64,000 nucleotides of DNA from Phoebastria nigripes (GCA_035582835.1 JAYKAV010002319.1:806001-870000), one strand, 5' to 3'. Numbered from the stretch's first letter, positions 11,881 through 26,740 are shown. Numbers and translations are program-made. The notes: generated from the sequence alone by a model not told the origin.

Positions 11881-14800
11881 CAAGGAACAAGGGAGGGAAA
11901 AGCACCGAATCCAGCCAAGCAGGGATACAAAAGGCGGGAGGAAATTGGGGCTCAGCAAAGACATTTTCAGTTCACAAAAGGGAGAAAAAGTCTGGGAGGA
12001 GAAGAGGTGCCAGACCTCTTTTGATTAAAGCTCGAAAAGAGGTTAGAGGAAGGTAACTGCTGCTAAATCCCCTTCCTCACACCAGCAGAAATAACTGTGC
12101 ATTTGACTGAGGAGCCCCGGGAGGCTGGGTGCACTATGCCTGTGGGCAGCCAGGCCTCACTGCCCTACCTCATGCCCCAGCCGGAGCCTACCAGAGGCAG
12201 CACTGGGCATATGTGCACACCTCGGGCTACACGGGCCAAGGCGTTTACATGCCTGCCTGCATAGTGGGGGATGCAACAACATTTACACAGAAAGACCTGC
12301 GTGCCAAAACCCAGGAATGAAAGGGCAGTGAAAGTGCCATTTTGCTCAGCAACATGTGGGTTGTATTATACAGTATCAGCCACAAAATCTTTCTAATGTG
12401 TATAGATAAAGCAGACTATTGTGCTGTTATAAAGATCAGAGCTCAGTGGCACAGGGAGATTATGAAATGGCCCCACAGGCTTTGACTGCACTCCAGACAC
12501 TCTTGCCACAGTGGTTTGAAACATTATCAGCCCCATCCAAGTGCCCTGCCTCCATGCCAGCGCTGGCATCCCCCACAGCACAGAGAACAGAAGAGGAGAC
12601 ATGTCCCTGCACTTCAGCAGCTCCAGTATGTAATCCATCTTAGTTTAACACAAAAATGAAAGTTGATGGAGCAAAGATACCAACCTGTGCAAGAGAAGGG
12701 CTCAGGCACAGCCTGTTCCTTTCTGACGGCTCTGTCATGAGGGCAGTAAGCTTTGGCAGATAGGCAGCAGGAACAATCATGGCTTACGAGGCTTTAGTGA
12801 GGTGTGTCCTTACCTTGCTTTAGTGAGATGAGTTGATGCTTGCCTGTCCAAGCCCCCAGTCAGGTAAAATATACCAGGCCTTGCAAGGAGCAGAGCCCAG
12901 AACCCAGCTCACCTGGAGTCACCTCTGTGACACTTACCTGCAGGGAAATAACAGCTGAGGTAAGATTTTGAATACCAGACATAGAAATCCCATTATTTGT
13001 TCTGTATAAACTTGAGACAGTGGCTATCAGCCTAGCTTTCTTCCCTTCCTCTGCTCTGGAGTAAATTACTTGACTGTGTCTGTTTCCTGTGAGGTAGGAT
13101 AAACCTCACTTTAAGGGTCCTAAACTTTCAGAGAGTTTTGATCACGTATGGCAGCTCAATAAGTTGTACTTAAATCACCTGCTCATATCAGAGCAATATG
13201 ATGACCCACAAGTTTATATTCACCTAGTTGGCTAGCTTAGAAAGAACAGCGGCGGCTCCTCAGAGTTGGTAGAATAGTCATTGAAACAATATCAGGTATT
13301 TATCTGCTGCCCACTGTGCAAATCTGAGTAAAGACTTGTCTAATGTCAGGACCAACAAAAAAAAAGCTTTTCTATAACATATTAGGGTTACTAAAAACGG
13401 TATCTGTGCAGAAGATAATTGCTTTCTGGTATCTGTAGAATTACAGAATACAAAACCTCCTGCAAAGGTAGGGTAGGTGAGAGTTCTAGCGCCAAAATAC
13501 AGAGATTTTTTTCATTATTAAGTACAATTTTACAAACAGTTGTGCCCAAACATGCCCACACACAATTTACCGACTGAAGTAAGAGAGATAGTGTGACTTA
13601 CGGTATCTTAAAAAAAAAAAAGAAGTTGTTAGCGTATTATGTGAAAATAGCAATACACTCACATATTTCTCAAGTGAGGCAAGCAAACATCTCTAACTAG
13701 ATAAGGGCCTATCAGCCTTCTGCGTTCTCTCTTTTAGTAGCCTCAAAAGCAGCACCACACAATGTGTTCAACCTTGCTCCATGCAAACCATAGTCCAGTG
13801 CTACGTGTACTACTTTTCCATCACCATAGCATTGCTGCTCAGAGCCTCTGGTCAAGGGTTGCCTGGGGAGACAGGTCAGCTCCGTCTCGCAGAAGCATAG
13901 GGGCGGATTCAGCGAGATGCTGAACAACCTCTGNGAGGATCACAGGTTATGTATACGGCAGAGATGACAGACAAGGTGCCAGCAAATGGCACTCAAGAAT
14001 GTGAGCAGCACTCCTGGGCTCATCGGAGCTGCAGCCCAGCTGGTTGTGTGATGCACTACGAAGTACTTGCATGCAGGCTCTAACAAGCCCAGACTGTTTC
14101 TAGACTGAACTCATGCAAAGTGAAAAATAAGTGCTTTCAGTGTTCCACATCCTTCATCAGGGATCTAATTCCTGTCTCCAGTTTAGGAAATCTTTGCATG
14201 TGTGCTGCATGTGACCAAAGCACTCTATGAAATAGCCTCCTTCTGGATTTAAATTAGGGCTAAGGTTTTTTGCTGCTTTACTGAAAAGCAGAACCACTTC
14301 TTTTTTTTTTTTTTTTTTCATTTCGTTTTCTTGCCTCTTTCTTCGGTCCTGGTAGTTGGGTTAAAGAAATGGAACTTGAATGGTTACAGGTTAAGAGCTC
14401 TTTTTTAAAGGAAACCTTTAGTCTCTAGCCCACTATTTACTAAGATCACTGCAGTAGGTTACTCCTACTGGTCTTAGGAGATGAGTCAATCATTGTCTAT
14501 AGCTTGATTTTCATTAACAACACTAGATAGGCTCTGTCCACTAGAATTTTACTATTGGAGTCTAGGAGATGCTTGGAAGGAAAAATCAGGCTCTGCCTGT
14601 TTATGTTGCTGAGATTAACCCTCCTCAGGTCTACCAGCTAACCTTCTACTTGCAGGAGCTGAAGACTTCAGTTGATGTGCAGGATAAAGTTACATCTTAG
14701 AAGAGAGACTTTAAGTAAGGAAGGGAGTCTTGTTACTCCATAATTCATGAAGTTAGCCTCTCAGTTTGCTGACAAGAACTTTCTTCTGTGATTTATACCT

Positions 14801-17800
14801 GGACTCTAGGGAATTGAGACGTGTTTTTCCCCTTCCTTTTTACACCATGACTGGGTTGAATATATCCAACATTCTTACACTCTGGAGTTTTCAGAGTGCC
14901 TGAGTCATACTTTTTGCCAGCGTTTCCTTGGTCTAATATGGGCAGGTAAGAAAGAAGTCTGTCAATGCCAAAAGCATTTTCCAGAACTCGCCCTGTAAGG
15001 CTTCAGACTGAATATTGAAGTCTGGGCTAAAGTCCAGCACACTGAATCCACAGAGGTTTCATAAGCTAAATGGAAGAATTAAACATTTCTGCAGTTTCAA
15101 GTGTATCCATAGCACCTTGGGACTGAGTGTGGCATGCATCCGAAGCTCTTTGAAAGGGTCAAACGCAATTTCCAGTATAAATACAGTTGTACAGTGGTTA
15201 ATAACTTAGCATTTAAATTGTGTCTGCTGAAAGCTTGGTGTACAAGTTAACNTGACAGTATTTTTCTTTTGGTCTCAAAAAATGGTTTAAATTGGTAATA
15301 CCATTTCAAAATATTTTTGTGGTTTATTTTGTGGGGGTTTTATTTGTTTAATATTAAAGTAGGGCTTAATTAGGAAGCTGACATTTGCATAGTGATCTGT
15401 TCCTCCCTGAGAAAGCCAAAGTGAGCTCTCCACACACGCACGCATGCAAACACGCAGCAGCTCTGGCCTCCAGCCCACTGTGATGTGAGCCTGCACAAAA
15501 AAAATTATTGCCAGTTTCCAGAGATTTCATGTGCCACTCATGAATGTCTTAATTATTTGTGTTTAATTACCACAGCTCCAGCTGGGATACACTTGTGGGT
15601 GGCTTTTCATCCAAACTGTGCAGCTGTCCTGATTGAGGGAACAGTTGTTCAAAAAAAAGGCACTGAATTAATTAACAGAAAATAAAAATACATAGTTGAG
15701 AATGACACATCTATGATTATACCTAGGCTAATAGGTAAGATGGTGGCCTGGAAACATGTGCACTGAGATTCAACTCCAAATCCAGCGTTCTGCTTACCTT
15801 CTGACTTTTAGTAAGTCCTGGTGTTCTGAGTTTTCTTTTCCCCATCTCAGTTTTGACTGGTAGTTCTAGTTAAACCAAATGGATTTGCTAGGGGTATTCA
15901 AAAAGCTTTTAAGCTCGTCTCTTAACATTGGTTTGTGCAGTACATATACTTGTATTATGCATTACGGCCTGTGCTGTGTGGCTCCAAGGCCCTTATGGTC
16001 AGATTGAGAGTTAAAATGGCCTCTGTCCTGAAGACCTGACCTCTCTTGGAGACAGCTGATCCCTGTGGAGCCTCTAGGACCACTGGAATGCTAACACCAG
16101 TTTTGATTCAGTGTTGCACAGAGACATTCAAAAGGAAGTTTGGGGCCTCTGTAATGTTCAGTTAGTTTTGTCTCTGCTACTTCTACAACCTTGACCTAAT
16201 TTTTCTCTCACAACGAGGGGCTTGGTTGAAGCAAAGGCAGTGGGTGAAACAGGAAACAGAGTGGGGAAGTAAAGAAAAAGCCAGAAAAGAATGGAATCTC
16301 ACTTAGCAGATGAAAACTGAGGAAATATTAGATAGACATTGAAACATAGATATACTCTGGCCATGAGAATGGAGTTTTAGGACAGCAGTGAGGGCTTATG
16401 GGACTCAAATGGAGAATGTATCTATACTAAAGATCAGAAGCATATAAAGTTAGGGTTGAAGGTAAGCACTTCAGGGCTGTCATGGAGTCTGAGAAAAGAC
16501 CAGACAAAAGAGGGGATGGCGTGAGATACAACCAGCACAACTAGAGATACCAACTGGGCCAATTAAGAGGCACAGAATCAGAATAAAGCTGCAGCAATAG
16601 AAAGCAAGCAGAGAGGACTGGATGCTGCTCCTGAAAGGGAGACCATCTCTCAGAATGTGTAACAACCATGATTGTTGCCATTAAAGGAATAAAAGCACCA
16701 TTCTGAGAAAGAGCATAGAAGTTCAGCAAAAGCTTGCTGAAAAACAGCAAAAGGTTTTGTAAGTCATATTGGATTCTGTAGAAAAGGAACAATACATAGA
16801 AATGGGATGCAAGTTCTACACTGGCAGGAAAGGAGACCTGCAAGATAACTATATGCACATTTTCCCAAATGCAATTTCCTTGCATAGTCAATAATCACAT
16901 GTAGACTATGGATTGATCTTTAAGCATTTAGCCAAAATGGCACTTAAGACAAATGGTAAGTTGACTGGAACTCGTAGTGGAGAGGAGGGGTCCAACACTT
17001 GATTCAGAAGCTGACTCTCCCTGGTCTAAATTTGAAATAAACTCATTCTTTCCTAAGGTAGAAAAAGAAAACCAAGTCTTTCAGGATGTTTGCTTGAGGC
17101 AGAGTTTTGCCCTTGTTTTTATTTTACTTCCCTTCTGATCAGAAGTAGCTCCAGTTAAAATGCCTTAATGACAAGGGGAAAATCTTGATTCTGATCTCGC
17201 AAGCCATTTCATGCCAGGACGACTTCACAGACTTCATTGAATTACTTCCAATTATGCTTGGGTAAATAACTTTAGAATTAGGCCCAGGGTGTCTATGACT
17301 TCACACTTCTCCGGGATGCTGAAGATGCAGGTTTTTTTGTAATTGACACAGGTATGTGCAGAAGTTGGAGCATCCCTGGAGATCACTCCCACTTCAAAAC
17401 AATTGCTGTGGTGGAAAAAGAATTTACAAACAGCCATGGTTCATTCCACCTGTGCATTCTCCCCTCTCTGAATGCTAAAAGGATGCCTGACTACATTAAA
17501 GCTGCTGTTGGCTGCATATATAATTCAGTGTTTATTTTAACACAAGTGAAACGGCTACCACAAATGGCAACTCACATAATTATCAAAGCAAGTGAATGGC
17601 AAACATGCGCACATAAGGGAACAGCATCCTTTGATGGAATTCAGTCTTAATGAGACAGCCAAGAGTCGCACAGCCCTCCATCTCACCTTTAGGATACCAG
17701 TGTGAGTGATAGGTCTTGGTAGGCAGCTTCTGAAGAGAGGCAAAAGCATCAGACTGAGCTCACAGCTGCAGTCAGTCCTGGCAGATAAGATTTCATAGCC

Positions 17801-18849
17801 ATACTTGGGATTTCTCACTGGGTTGAGGTTCTGGCTGCTCTCTCAAGCTGAATAAGGAAGTGTGACTGAACACTGTCTCGCGTTGCCCTTCTCATGTTGG
17901 GAGTATTTGAAATCTCATCCTAGACAATGACAGGACAAGTCAAAACTGTTGCAAAATACTGCAACGGAAATTTTCGTTTTGACCACTTTCTTTCTCCTCC
18001 TGTCTGAAATTACTTTTTTGAAGGTATTCCTCCATAGTAGTCTGAGTGGAAAAGCTGTAAATATCAGAGCAAGTTAGATTACATCTGAAGTTAAATAGGT
18101 ATCCTCAAAACCTGCTGTTGTGGAAAATTTCAGGGAAAGCAAGACTGCGGTCTTTTGTCATTGACCTCATTTATAAATTGCAGTCTCACACCTTCCCACA
18201 TTTCCTTTTCCAATGTTAACTTCCCTTTTAAAGGACAGTGAATGTGGTCTTGTTCTTGTAACTAGGAACTAATGACAAATGTTAACTCATCTATTTCTAA
18301 CATCCCATTTTGTGAGCTTTATTTTTAATATGTCCCCTAATATGGAAATACTTTTGTTCCTTTTGAAGGTTCATCTGGTATTCCTGTGACAGGGTTTGAT
18401 CTTGGCATTCATTTTTGCATGCAATTAATCCATTTGATGGGTATTTTTATGAGAGATTGAAGAAGCATTATACTGAACTACCCATCTCAGTCCACACAGA
18501 GAGATGGACATCTACACAATCTGCTGGTCATGTGAAGGTGGAGTGCAAAGCAGCAATCAGAACATATATTTCTCTGCCGACCACATTCTTTGAATTTAGG
18601 TTTCCTCAGCTTTGGGATTGGGAATCCCACTACTTAGAACAGCTCCAGCTATCTATCCGTGGGTTTGCTGCAGCTCATATTTTAAAGAACATGGGACAGT
18701 AGCTGGCAAACTTAGCTGACTATAAAGCTACTGTAATATTTAGGAAATACCATTTACTGAGAGTAGCAGGTTTCAGTGAAATGGCACTGACTTGTGATAG
18801 CTAGATATCCAATCCAATAAACCTAAAAGCATGACCGAGGGAAGCTATT

Positions 18850-18882
18850 TATATATGTACGTATACACGTGTGTGTGTGTAC
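18850..18882. repeat. Alternating pyrimidine-purine tract with (GT)n
   Basis: Thirty-three bases alternate strictly between pyrimidine and purine (TA, TG, CG, CA steps), ending in a (GT)n run at 18869-18880. Confidence 0.95.
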
Positions 18883-21800
18883 TGATGGTCAAGTACAATT
18901 GTATCTACATTAGCAAGCAGAGTGGTGTAAAAGTAACAGATCTGTAGAGCAAATCATTTGGTACTAAGGACCAGAGTTTGCCCTACATACACTTTAGGGA
19001 GTTTTATTTCAGACTTTCCCTAGTCTTGTGTGGACTGAATGCCTATTTGTGGTCTGACCACATCTTCTGGTTTCATCTAAAAGGTACCCAGTTTGTGTGC
19101 CTCAAGGCCACCCAACAATACAAACAAAAGCACAGGAAGTAAGGTTAACAGAGAGATTCACATCAAAACCACAATCCTGATCTAAATTAAAATGCTACTG
19201 AAGATACATGTTATGTCCCACTGGCAGTGCATAGTGCAAATGGGTGATGCAGTCAGCACTGTACCATTCTTCTGATAACCNTTTGCAGAGAAACCTTCAG
19301 TACCATTAGATGTCAATGATATCTTGTCTATATCAGTAATTTCTCTTACGTACATGCAGCCTGACTTTTCCCTTGCACTTAAATGCCATTTCAAGTTTAT
19401 TGCTTGCTAGTGCGGCTTTAAATCATGTTTAGCTTTCTTGCGGCACCTGAAGCTTGTAATACCACACCATAAATGCACTGTGCTGCCCATTGTCTGTAGA
19501 GCTGAGAAACTGTTTGCTTTCCAGTCTTTTTTATGAACAGTCTCTAAGTCATTAGTCAACTTGGTCAATCTCTATTTTCCACTGGCCTGTAAATTAGAAG
19601 GGAAAATAAAATATGCTAAGTTGATGCTAAAATACCATGACATACTTCATTGATTTACTAGGGAATAAACAAAGGACAGATCTTGCCTTTTATAGATGNA
19701 AGCTTCTCTGTGCCAGAGTCGTATAATCTGCCTTTGCCAAAGTTTCATTACACACAGTGTTTGTGGGCCTTTGGAATCACAACCTCAGTTAACTTCCATC
19801 AAAAAAATAAATCTGTGTTTAAGTACCTCACCAGAAGAATTTTTCCATCATGGGCAGGCTGTCATAAAGGAATCATTGCAAAATAATATATTACCTATGA
19901 ATACAGATGGTCTGCCTCCTCCCAAGAGACAGTATATCTATGTAGACATTTCTGATCCATCATAGCAAATACCTTGCTCCATCAATGCCAAGGACAGTAG
20001 GATAAATTCTGATGCCCAGGGCTGGCCTGATTATTTAGAAAAGAACAATAAAATCCCAGATCTCAAAACTGCCTGAATGCTGGAACAGTCAGGATCCACA
20101 GCAGTCAGGAGTGGAAAGAGAGGGATCATCTAGAGTTACTCACCCTGTAAGCTCAGGACACCACAAACACAATGGTTTAGTCTTGTCAGCATTACTACCG
20201 AGCATCCTAATGCCATGTACTTAGGTAAACTTCACACACCGGGACGCCTGGTGTATGTCAGAATACCATAAACCCCTGTTTATCACTTCAATAGTTCCTG
20301 GGAATATTTAAAAAAAAAAAAAAAAAGTGAAAAAATAACTGATTCGATCACCTTTCAGCTAAAGATACACATCAAAGAACAGATTATTCCTGCTGTACAT
20401 AGCCACTCAGAATTAAGGTTTTTTTTTGCTCCATTTGGCAAACACCACTTCTCCCTCTTATCATCACTCTGCTTCAGATGCAGATAGAACTGAGGCTGTT
20501 GTTTAAATTCAACTATCCAAGCTTCCCAAGCACAACACAGGCATTGCCAAAACCTTCAGCTGACAGAGTTTTCCAGGACAGGCAGAGAATTTTTAGGCAA
20601 TCTGAGTAGCTCTTTTTTCAAATGCCTTTCCCAGCTCCCCATATAGTCATTTGGTGGCTACCACCAGCTGCTGAAGAGAACTGAGGTTTGGCTGTTCAAG
20701 AGGCAAGTGGCAACAGTAAGCAGGATCTGGCAGACAGCAAGATGATGTAGATTTTGGAGTGCTTCTTTCTGACCACTGGAATGAGCTAGAGAATGGAGCT
20801 TTAATCAAAAGCCACTAGTCTGGAACTATTTTAAAGCTGCCTCAGCAGCTCACCTGACAACAGCCTTACACATATGCCTTATTATTGCAAAACATACTAT
20901 CCTACTGTGCACTGATTGTGCCCACAAAATTATGGTGATAACTATCACTGTTGGATTTCTACTGCTGAGGCAAGAGCAAAACTGGAATGCTAGCTGTGGA
21001 GGTATTAATGAAAGACAATCTTTGGGCGTATGCTGTTTGAGCTATCAAAAAAAGATTATAATCTGATTTATAGAATTCTGAGATATTCCTGAATCTGGAA
21101 GAATTTAGTTCTCCGAACTATGGTTTTAAGATATACAGGCCCCATTACTTAAAATGAGAATCCTGGCTGCATTGCTAGTAAAGCTGAACAGTAGCTTTTA
21201 ACACATATTTAACTTTCTACATCAGTCACATGATTTCACCCATCCTTGTGCTTACTGGTTATAGGAGTTTTACCCACTGAGAAGTTGCCTCCTGCCTTTG
21301 TTCACATCAATTCCAGTGGAGTTTAAGGATATTGGATTCCCATGCAGGATAGAAGCCAAACGTTACAGGAACTTGTATAGCAACAGATGGTGGTGCCGAT
21401 TGGATGATTAAGTAGCCCCAAGCTCTGTCTGGCCTATGGACATGAACAAGGAAAAAGATGCTTTTGCAGATTATTTGACATTTCTTGCAGGATGTCACAC
21501 TGTACTGCTGAGCTCATGGTTTATATTTACATGCCTGTTCCTGAGATCAGACATCCATACTTACCCAGGAATAGCCACTGACTTCTGATATTGGAAACTC
21601 AGTTTCAAGTCCCTGCACTATTGGAATCAGCCAGGAGTTCGAAGCAATGTCTCCCACATCTGAACCGAATCTCTAAATGCAGTGCTGTTGACTGTATCAT
21701 TTAATTGTAACCTTGCAATGTCAAAGTAGTTGCTAACCACAAAGAAAGAGTCCTAACTTGGCAAATGACAACGTATGAGAAGGAAGGGGGAACTGGAAGA

Positions 21801-23405
21801 AGATGGTGATAAGCATAACTGTTACTAAACAGTGTCAGAGCAAACCAGCTGCTTAGGAGGAAACTCTCTGTAGCTTTCAATGCACTTCCAAAGGCATTAG
21901 CTGTGCTAAGAGAGGGGTACATTTGATCAGTGCAGGAGGGCCTGAGGTTTGAAATGTTGTGCTGTACCACAAGTTTGCACGGCTATGTTTTCTCTGTTGT
22001 TGAAACTGCTTCTGCCTGTCAAAGAAGCGGGAGTTACCAAATTTGGCCAGTGGCCCTTCACTTTTCCTCTGAACCCCACTAACGACATAGGGGCTTGAGC
22101 AGATTTCATCTTTGTATTTTCCAAAATCTGGTTTACATTTTCCTTTTCTCTTCCAAGAGCAGGTACTAAAAGATTGATTCAGTGGGTCAGATCTCCAGGA
22201 TGGCATAAACTAGCATGACCTGTGTTAAGGTGATTCTAATGAAGCCATTTCAGTTTACACTGGTTGAATGTCTCACCAAAAATCTTACCCCAAAAAGGCC
22301 ATTATTCCATTTTGGCACATTTGCACTCCTGTGCTCCTCCAGATGACTAACGTTGGTGTGAGGAGTCGGGGAAAGGAAGAAAAACCATCTGGCTACTTGC
22401 ATTCAAAACTAGACATTCCTAACTTATTTATGTTCCTAAATCATCCATTCTTGCAGGGGTGGGGAATTTTCCTTGCTTTGGATTCTTAGCCTTGTGGTCC
22501 AGAACATACTGTCTGAAAATTAAAAAGCAGGGAACCAGCAATGTCGTGGCTTCTTGCTTGTTGGTACTGGGCTACGTAGATCCCCTAGTCCTGGCAGAAG
22601 GCACATATATCTCAACAGAGGAAACATGCAGACAATCAGTAGCCTGGAACATTTACAACTAGCAGATTAGGTAGCTACTGTCCCCAGTGATACATTTGAA
22701 GCACTTGACACCAGACAGTGCCAGACACGCGAGTGCCAGACAAAGTGTGTTACTGAGCTGTGGATGATAAGTGTTATCTCCAACAGCAATAACTGCTGTA
22801 ACTTACCCAACACATTCCCGTACCAATTAACATCTTAACTGCACGCACATTCCCTAAAGGATCTAGGGAATTTGACAAGGGCTTATTTTAGATAACTTGG
22901 CATTATTTTTATCATGATCCTACCAGTGTTGTATCTTCTCTCTATAAAGATATGCGTAACAGCGTTGTCTGGTAGGGAGCAAGCTTCAGTTTGTTACTGT
23001 TGCCTCCAGGTTAAGTTTTTAAATCTTGGCAAGTAGAAATAGGGACACTCCTGAGTAATACTAACACAGCAGTCTGTTCCCTCACACTTACCTGGTAGAC
23101 ATCTAGTATGCTGTAGAAATGCTTCCAGTATAGTTGCCTAAATAGAATGGCACTGGGCTGGGACGTCCTTTTCAATCCTGTTTACCTGCAATTGTCTGTA
23201 GAGATAAAAACATGAGTACAAATTAGAGGCTGCTTTGAACTCCTTTAGAAAATATGGACAAACATTAAACAAAAAGGCAAGTTGACTGTCCAGCATGGTC
23301 CACTGGGATTCCTCTTCTGCAGGAAAATTGGTTGGTGTCATTCCAAGTTAGATTCATACTCACATCCCTGCAAAGCTCTCTAGGAACTAGACCAGTGTAA
23401 GATCA

Positions 23406-23573
23406 AAGCACCTCTCAGTCTTTAGTGCATTTAATCTTGCCATCTATCTCTGTGAGGTTTATGTGCCATTATCCCATTTTACAGATGGGGTAGAAAGTGT
23501 AGAGGCTAAAAGACTTGACTCAAGTCATACAGGAAGTCTGTGGGAGGATGAGGTATCGAACTGGCTAACGTCA
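23406..23573 (+). mobile_element. Ancient MIR-type SINE fragment
   Basis: The run from GCATTTAATC through CCATTATCCCATTTTACAG and GACTTGACTCAAGTCATAC to GGAAGTCTGTGGG follows the order and spacing of the MIR (CORE-SINE) consensus: the 'cattttacagatgggg' core, an 'aagtgacttgcccaaggtcacac' equivalent, then 'aggaagtctgtgg' and a diverged 'gaattgaacc' equivalent (GGTATCGAACTGG). Divergence is high, as expected for an amniote-age element. Confidence 0.8.
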
Positions 23574-26500
23574 TCTCCTGGGTGAGACACCATCTCCAGC
23601 ATGGCGCTGGAGGTTTGCCTTTATCACTGCAGTGGACTCTGAAAGGAGACAAGAAGAGTCCCTGCTGGCAGTGAATGCATCTATGTGAACACATAAAGGG
23701 AAGGAATGAAGGGAATTGTACGTGAGGGTTTACAGCTTTGTATATGGTTTGTATATGGTACTGTGATAAGATGTTAGTAGAGAAAAGCAAGTCTCTTTGG
23801 GAAACCTAAAAAGAATGCAGCTCCTCTCCCTGCCATGGGGGGCTCTGAAACCCTTTGGGATGAAAAATCTTGGTTCAAACTGTAGGATATTTATTGATTA
23901 AAAACAATAGCTGTTGCTTTTTCAATGCCTTTGATTCTAACACACTTTGCATGCTAGAACCGCTGTGCTAGAAGTGATACTTCTGACATGCCGACACTTG
24001 AAGAGCTCCATGCAGAGCAGCACGCCACATCACTGTTGCTGAGGGGAGGAAATGCGGTGAGAATTAAGAATGCAATTATTCAATTCTGGAATTTTGCCAG
24101 AATACAAAGAACAACACCCAGCTTCTTACAAAAAAGAAACTCATTAGATGTTTAGTTATAAAACATGGAAAGATTAAAAAACCCTAACACAATAAGCTTT
24201 TCATGCTTCAAGGCAAGGATTGGGAATTTTCTCAGAATACAATAGCTATTATCAAGACTCATTCAAATTTATCATCGTACTTTCAGAAGTGCTACCCTAT
24301 GACACCTCTAGGCCAAGATACAGTGTATCCCTCAGTCAGAGGCACCACCCCTTTGTTTCTTGCAAAGACAGAAGAGTATCCAAGTCTTACATGTGACAGA
24401 CACTCTGCTTCTATCCTCTTCCCCTTCAAAGCCTGTAGGCATGTCAGAGTCTCCTGGCAGAGCTGCCTGGAGCTGTGGAGCACATCCTGGAGTGTCTGTA
24501 TCAGACTGGGTAGCACAGGGCCAGACCAGACTGCTCACAGCTCTGTCACCAACTCTGCCTCCAGTCTGGGAACTGAGTGTTTGAAATTGAAGACTTCTGC
24601 ACTAGTGCACCATGTTACTGGAAATTTCCCAACCCTGCTGGCATTTCTATGTAAAGCATAACCTGGTTTCAGATCTATCCATGTATCTATCTAAATAACA
24701 AGGCAATCTTACAAATGTCTGTTTCATTGAAGTGGCAGGTTAAAACTCATAGATGGCCACAAAACTGAACATTGCTATGAGATGACAGGATAACATGGTC
24801 ACCTTTTCTATGGTGAAATAATTCCTTTTTCTACAGTCAGCCTTTCCCTATGCCTGAAAAGACCACCCTGTGTAGTTTATGTTTAGTTTAAAGAAAACCA
24901 AACCAATCAGATGAGAAACCCCAGCCCTTCAAAACAGTGCTTTTTTTATCTGGTCTTTAAGGGTGCAGAATCTTCTTGGAAAGCTACTCCCTAGCATCAG
25001 ACTACATCATCTACTCTTTCAAAACTGCTCTGGGGTAGAAAGGCAAAGAAAATCATTAGCCTTTTCAACTGCATGGTTCTTATGAGGGCCAAAAATCTTC
25101 AGGGGTAACACTGAAGCTACCAGTGCCGCCTTGTAGTTTTGACTTAGCCAAGGGAACTCCTATTGCAGAAGGTTAGCAGTGCAGATGGGAACAATGTTAA
25201 ATTGCTATTTTCCTTCCTTGTGAATCACAGATGACAGCACAGAACCCACTCCAAAAGAAGGGAGGGAGTCAAACGTGCTTACTTACAATGTTTAGCTCAT
25301 GGAGAAATCACCAAAAGATTTCTTTGTTCTTCCTCTGAAACATGTGGAATTGGCTGCTGCCTGAGGTGTGACACCAGCCTACATTGAGGAGACAACAGGC
25401 CTGATTGAGGTGTGCGGTTCCAGAGGACTGAGAAGGGTTTGCATCCTAATGGGAGTATAGTCCCAGACTCCTTTCCCAGCGCTGTACCCTGGAGCAAGAG
25501 AATTGAGACATAACTCTTCATGGTCTAAATCTCTCCCATTCTTTCAGGAAAACACTGTACTTTTATCCACTTAGAAAAAGCCAGCTGGGGCCCCTGGGAA
25601 CTACAGCAACCATAAATAGCAAACAGCTACTAGAAACGTGGCTGGTATGAATATTGGCAAGCAGACATTTATTTCTAAAGCTGAACATGACTTTTAAAGA
25701 GACATCTCATGAAATTACTGAGGGAAATTACTTGGTCTATTAAGCACAAAAAATCTATGAGATTTTCTTAGTCTCCAGCTTTGTTTTCCATTAGATTTTA
25801 GGGGCAGATGAACAGATTTATATACACTTGCTACTTACTTTTCTCTGCCCTGTATCCACCACTTACCCTTCTTAGCGTGGAAAGCTTTAAGACTGCTGTA
25901 GTTAAATTCTGAATTTTCTCCTTTCTTTATCAAGCACTTTAGGCCCACAGTATGATGCTCTGTTTCCTAGCATACACCATAATTTCCTCAGGGATTTGGT
26001 GATCCCAATGAGTTGCTAAAAATGTTTCCTCAAAACCGTTCAACATGACATACTGCTGCTCCAGGCCTTCCCCTATGACAAGCTGCTCTTGTTGAATGTG
26101 TCCCTTTTCTTTACACACCAAATTTACCTGGGAAGTCTAAACACTCAAATCAATGATGGAAAAAATTACAACACTTGGGAATAGTTTAGCTGCACAAACT
26201 GCAAAGTATCTCGGGGCTCAGATAATTCAGAGATTACTATGCACGACTGTCATTTGGAGCAGCCCCTAAAAACGTTATGTATGCAAGTAAATATGATACA
26301 AACAAGTTCAAAGCTGAAAACTGAGAGAACATACTTATTAGCTGGGTGGGAGAGAAGTGCATAGAGACTGACTTCAGTTGTTTTGAAAGTCTTTTTTTCT
26401 GTTTCTTTTTCAAAACAGTCAGCATCTCTTTAAAGCTGTTTGACAACTCTGAAGATTGAAAGCAGAGCTTTCTAATGCATGTTTAGCAGCAGTCTGGGAA

Positions 26501-26701
26501 TGCTAGCAGGATGCAAAAGCCTTCTCTACAACCAGGCAGGGACTATGAAGAGAAGTGGCCAAATATGGTCCTGCTTCAGCATCCCAAAATGCCTTCGCAG
26601 ATACATGTGCCTGAGTAGCACCAAGTTTTCATCACCACACACAAGAACTGGATTATAACAGAGAACCTTTTGCTGCATTTTTACTGCAAAAACTACAAGT
26701 A

Positions 26702-26740
26702 GTCGTCGTCGTCCCCCCCCCCCCCCGCCCTTTTTTTTTT
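26702..26740 (+). repeat. (GTC)n, C14 and T10 compound simple repeat
   Basis: Four GTC units run into C14 (26713-26726), then GCCC and T10. Confidence 0.95.

Noticed and set aside
11368..11964. 198-codon minus-strand open frame over the CpG-rich block
   Set aside because: GC-rich sequence lacks stop codons in all frames; three overlapping frames exist on this strand, the composition is low complexity (serine or proline runs from the GGA repeat), and no domain is recognisable.
11510..12100. TPM1 promoter or first exon
   Set aside because: TPM1 is the expected downstream neighbour of TLN2, but neither the MDAIKKKMQ nor the MAGSSSLEAV type start is found in any frame on either strand.
24203..24661. 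152-codon plus-strand frame
   Set aside because: No recognisable family, four overlapping alternative frames on both strands, and no splice or promoter context; a chance frame is the simplest explanation.
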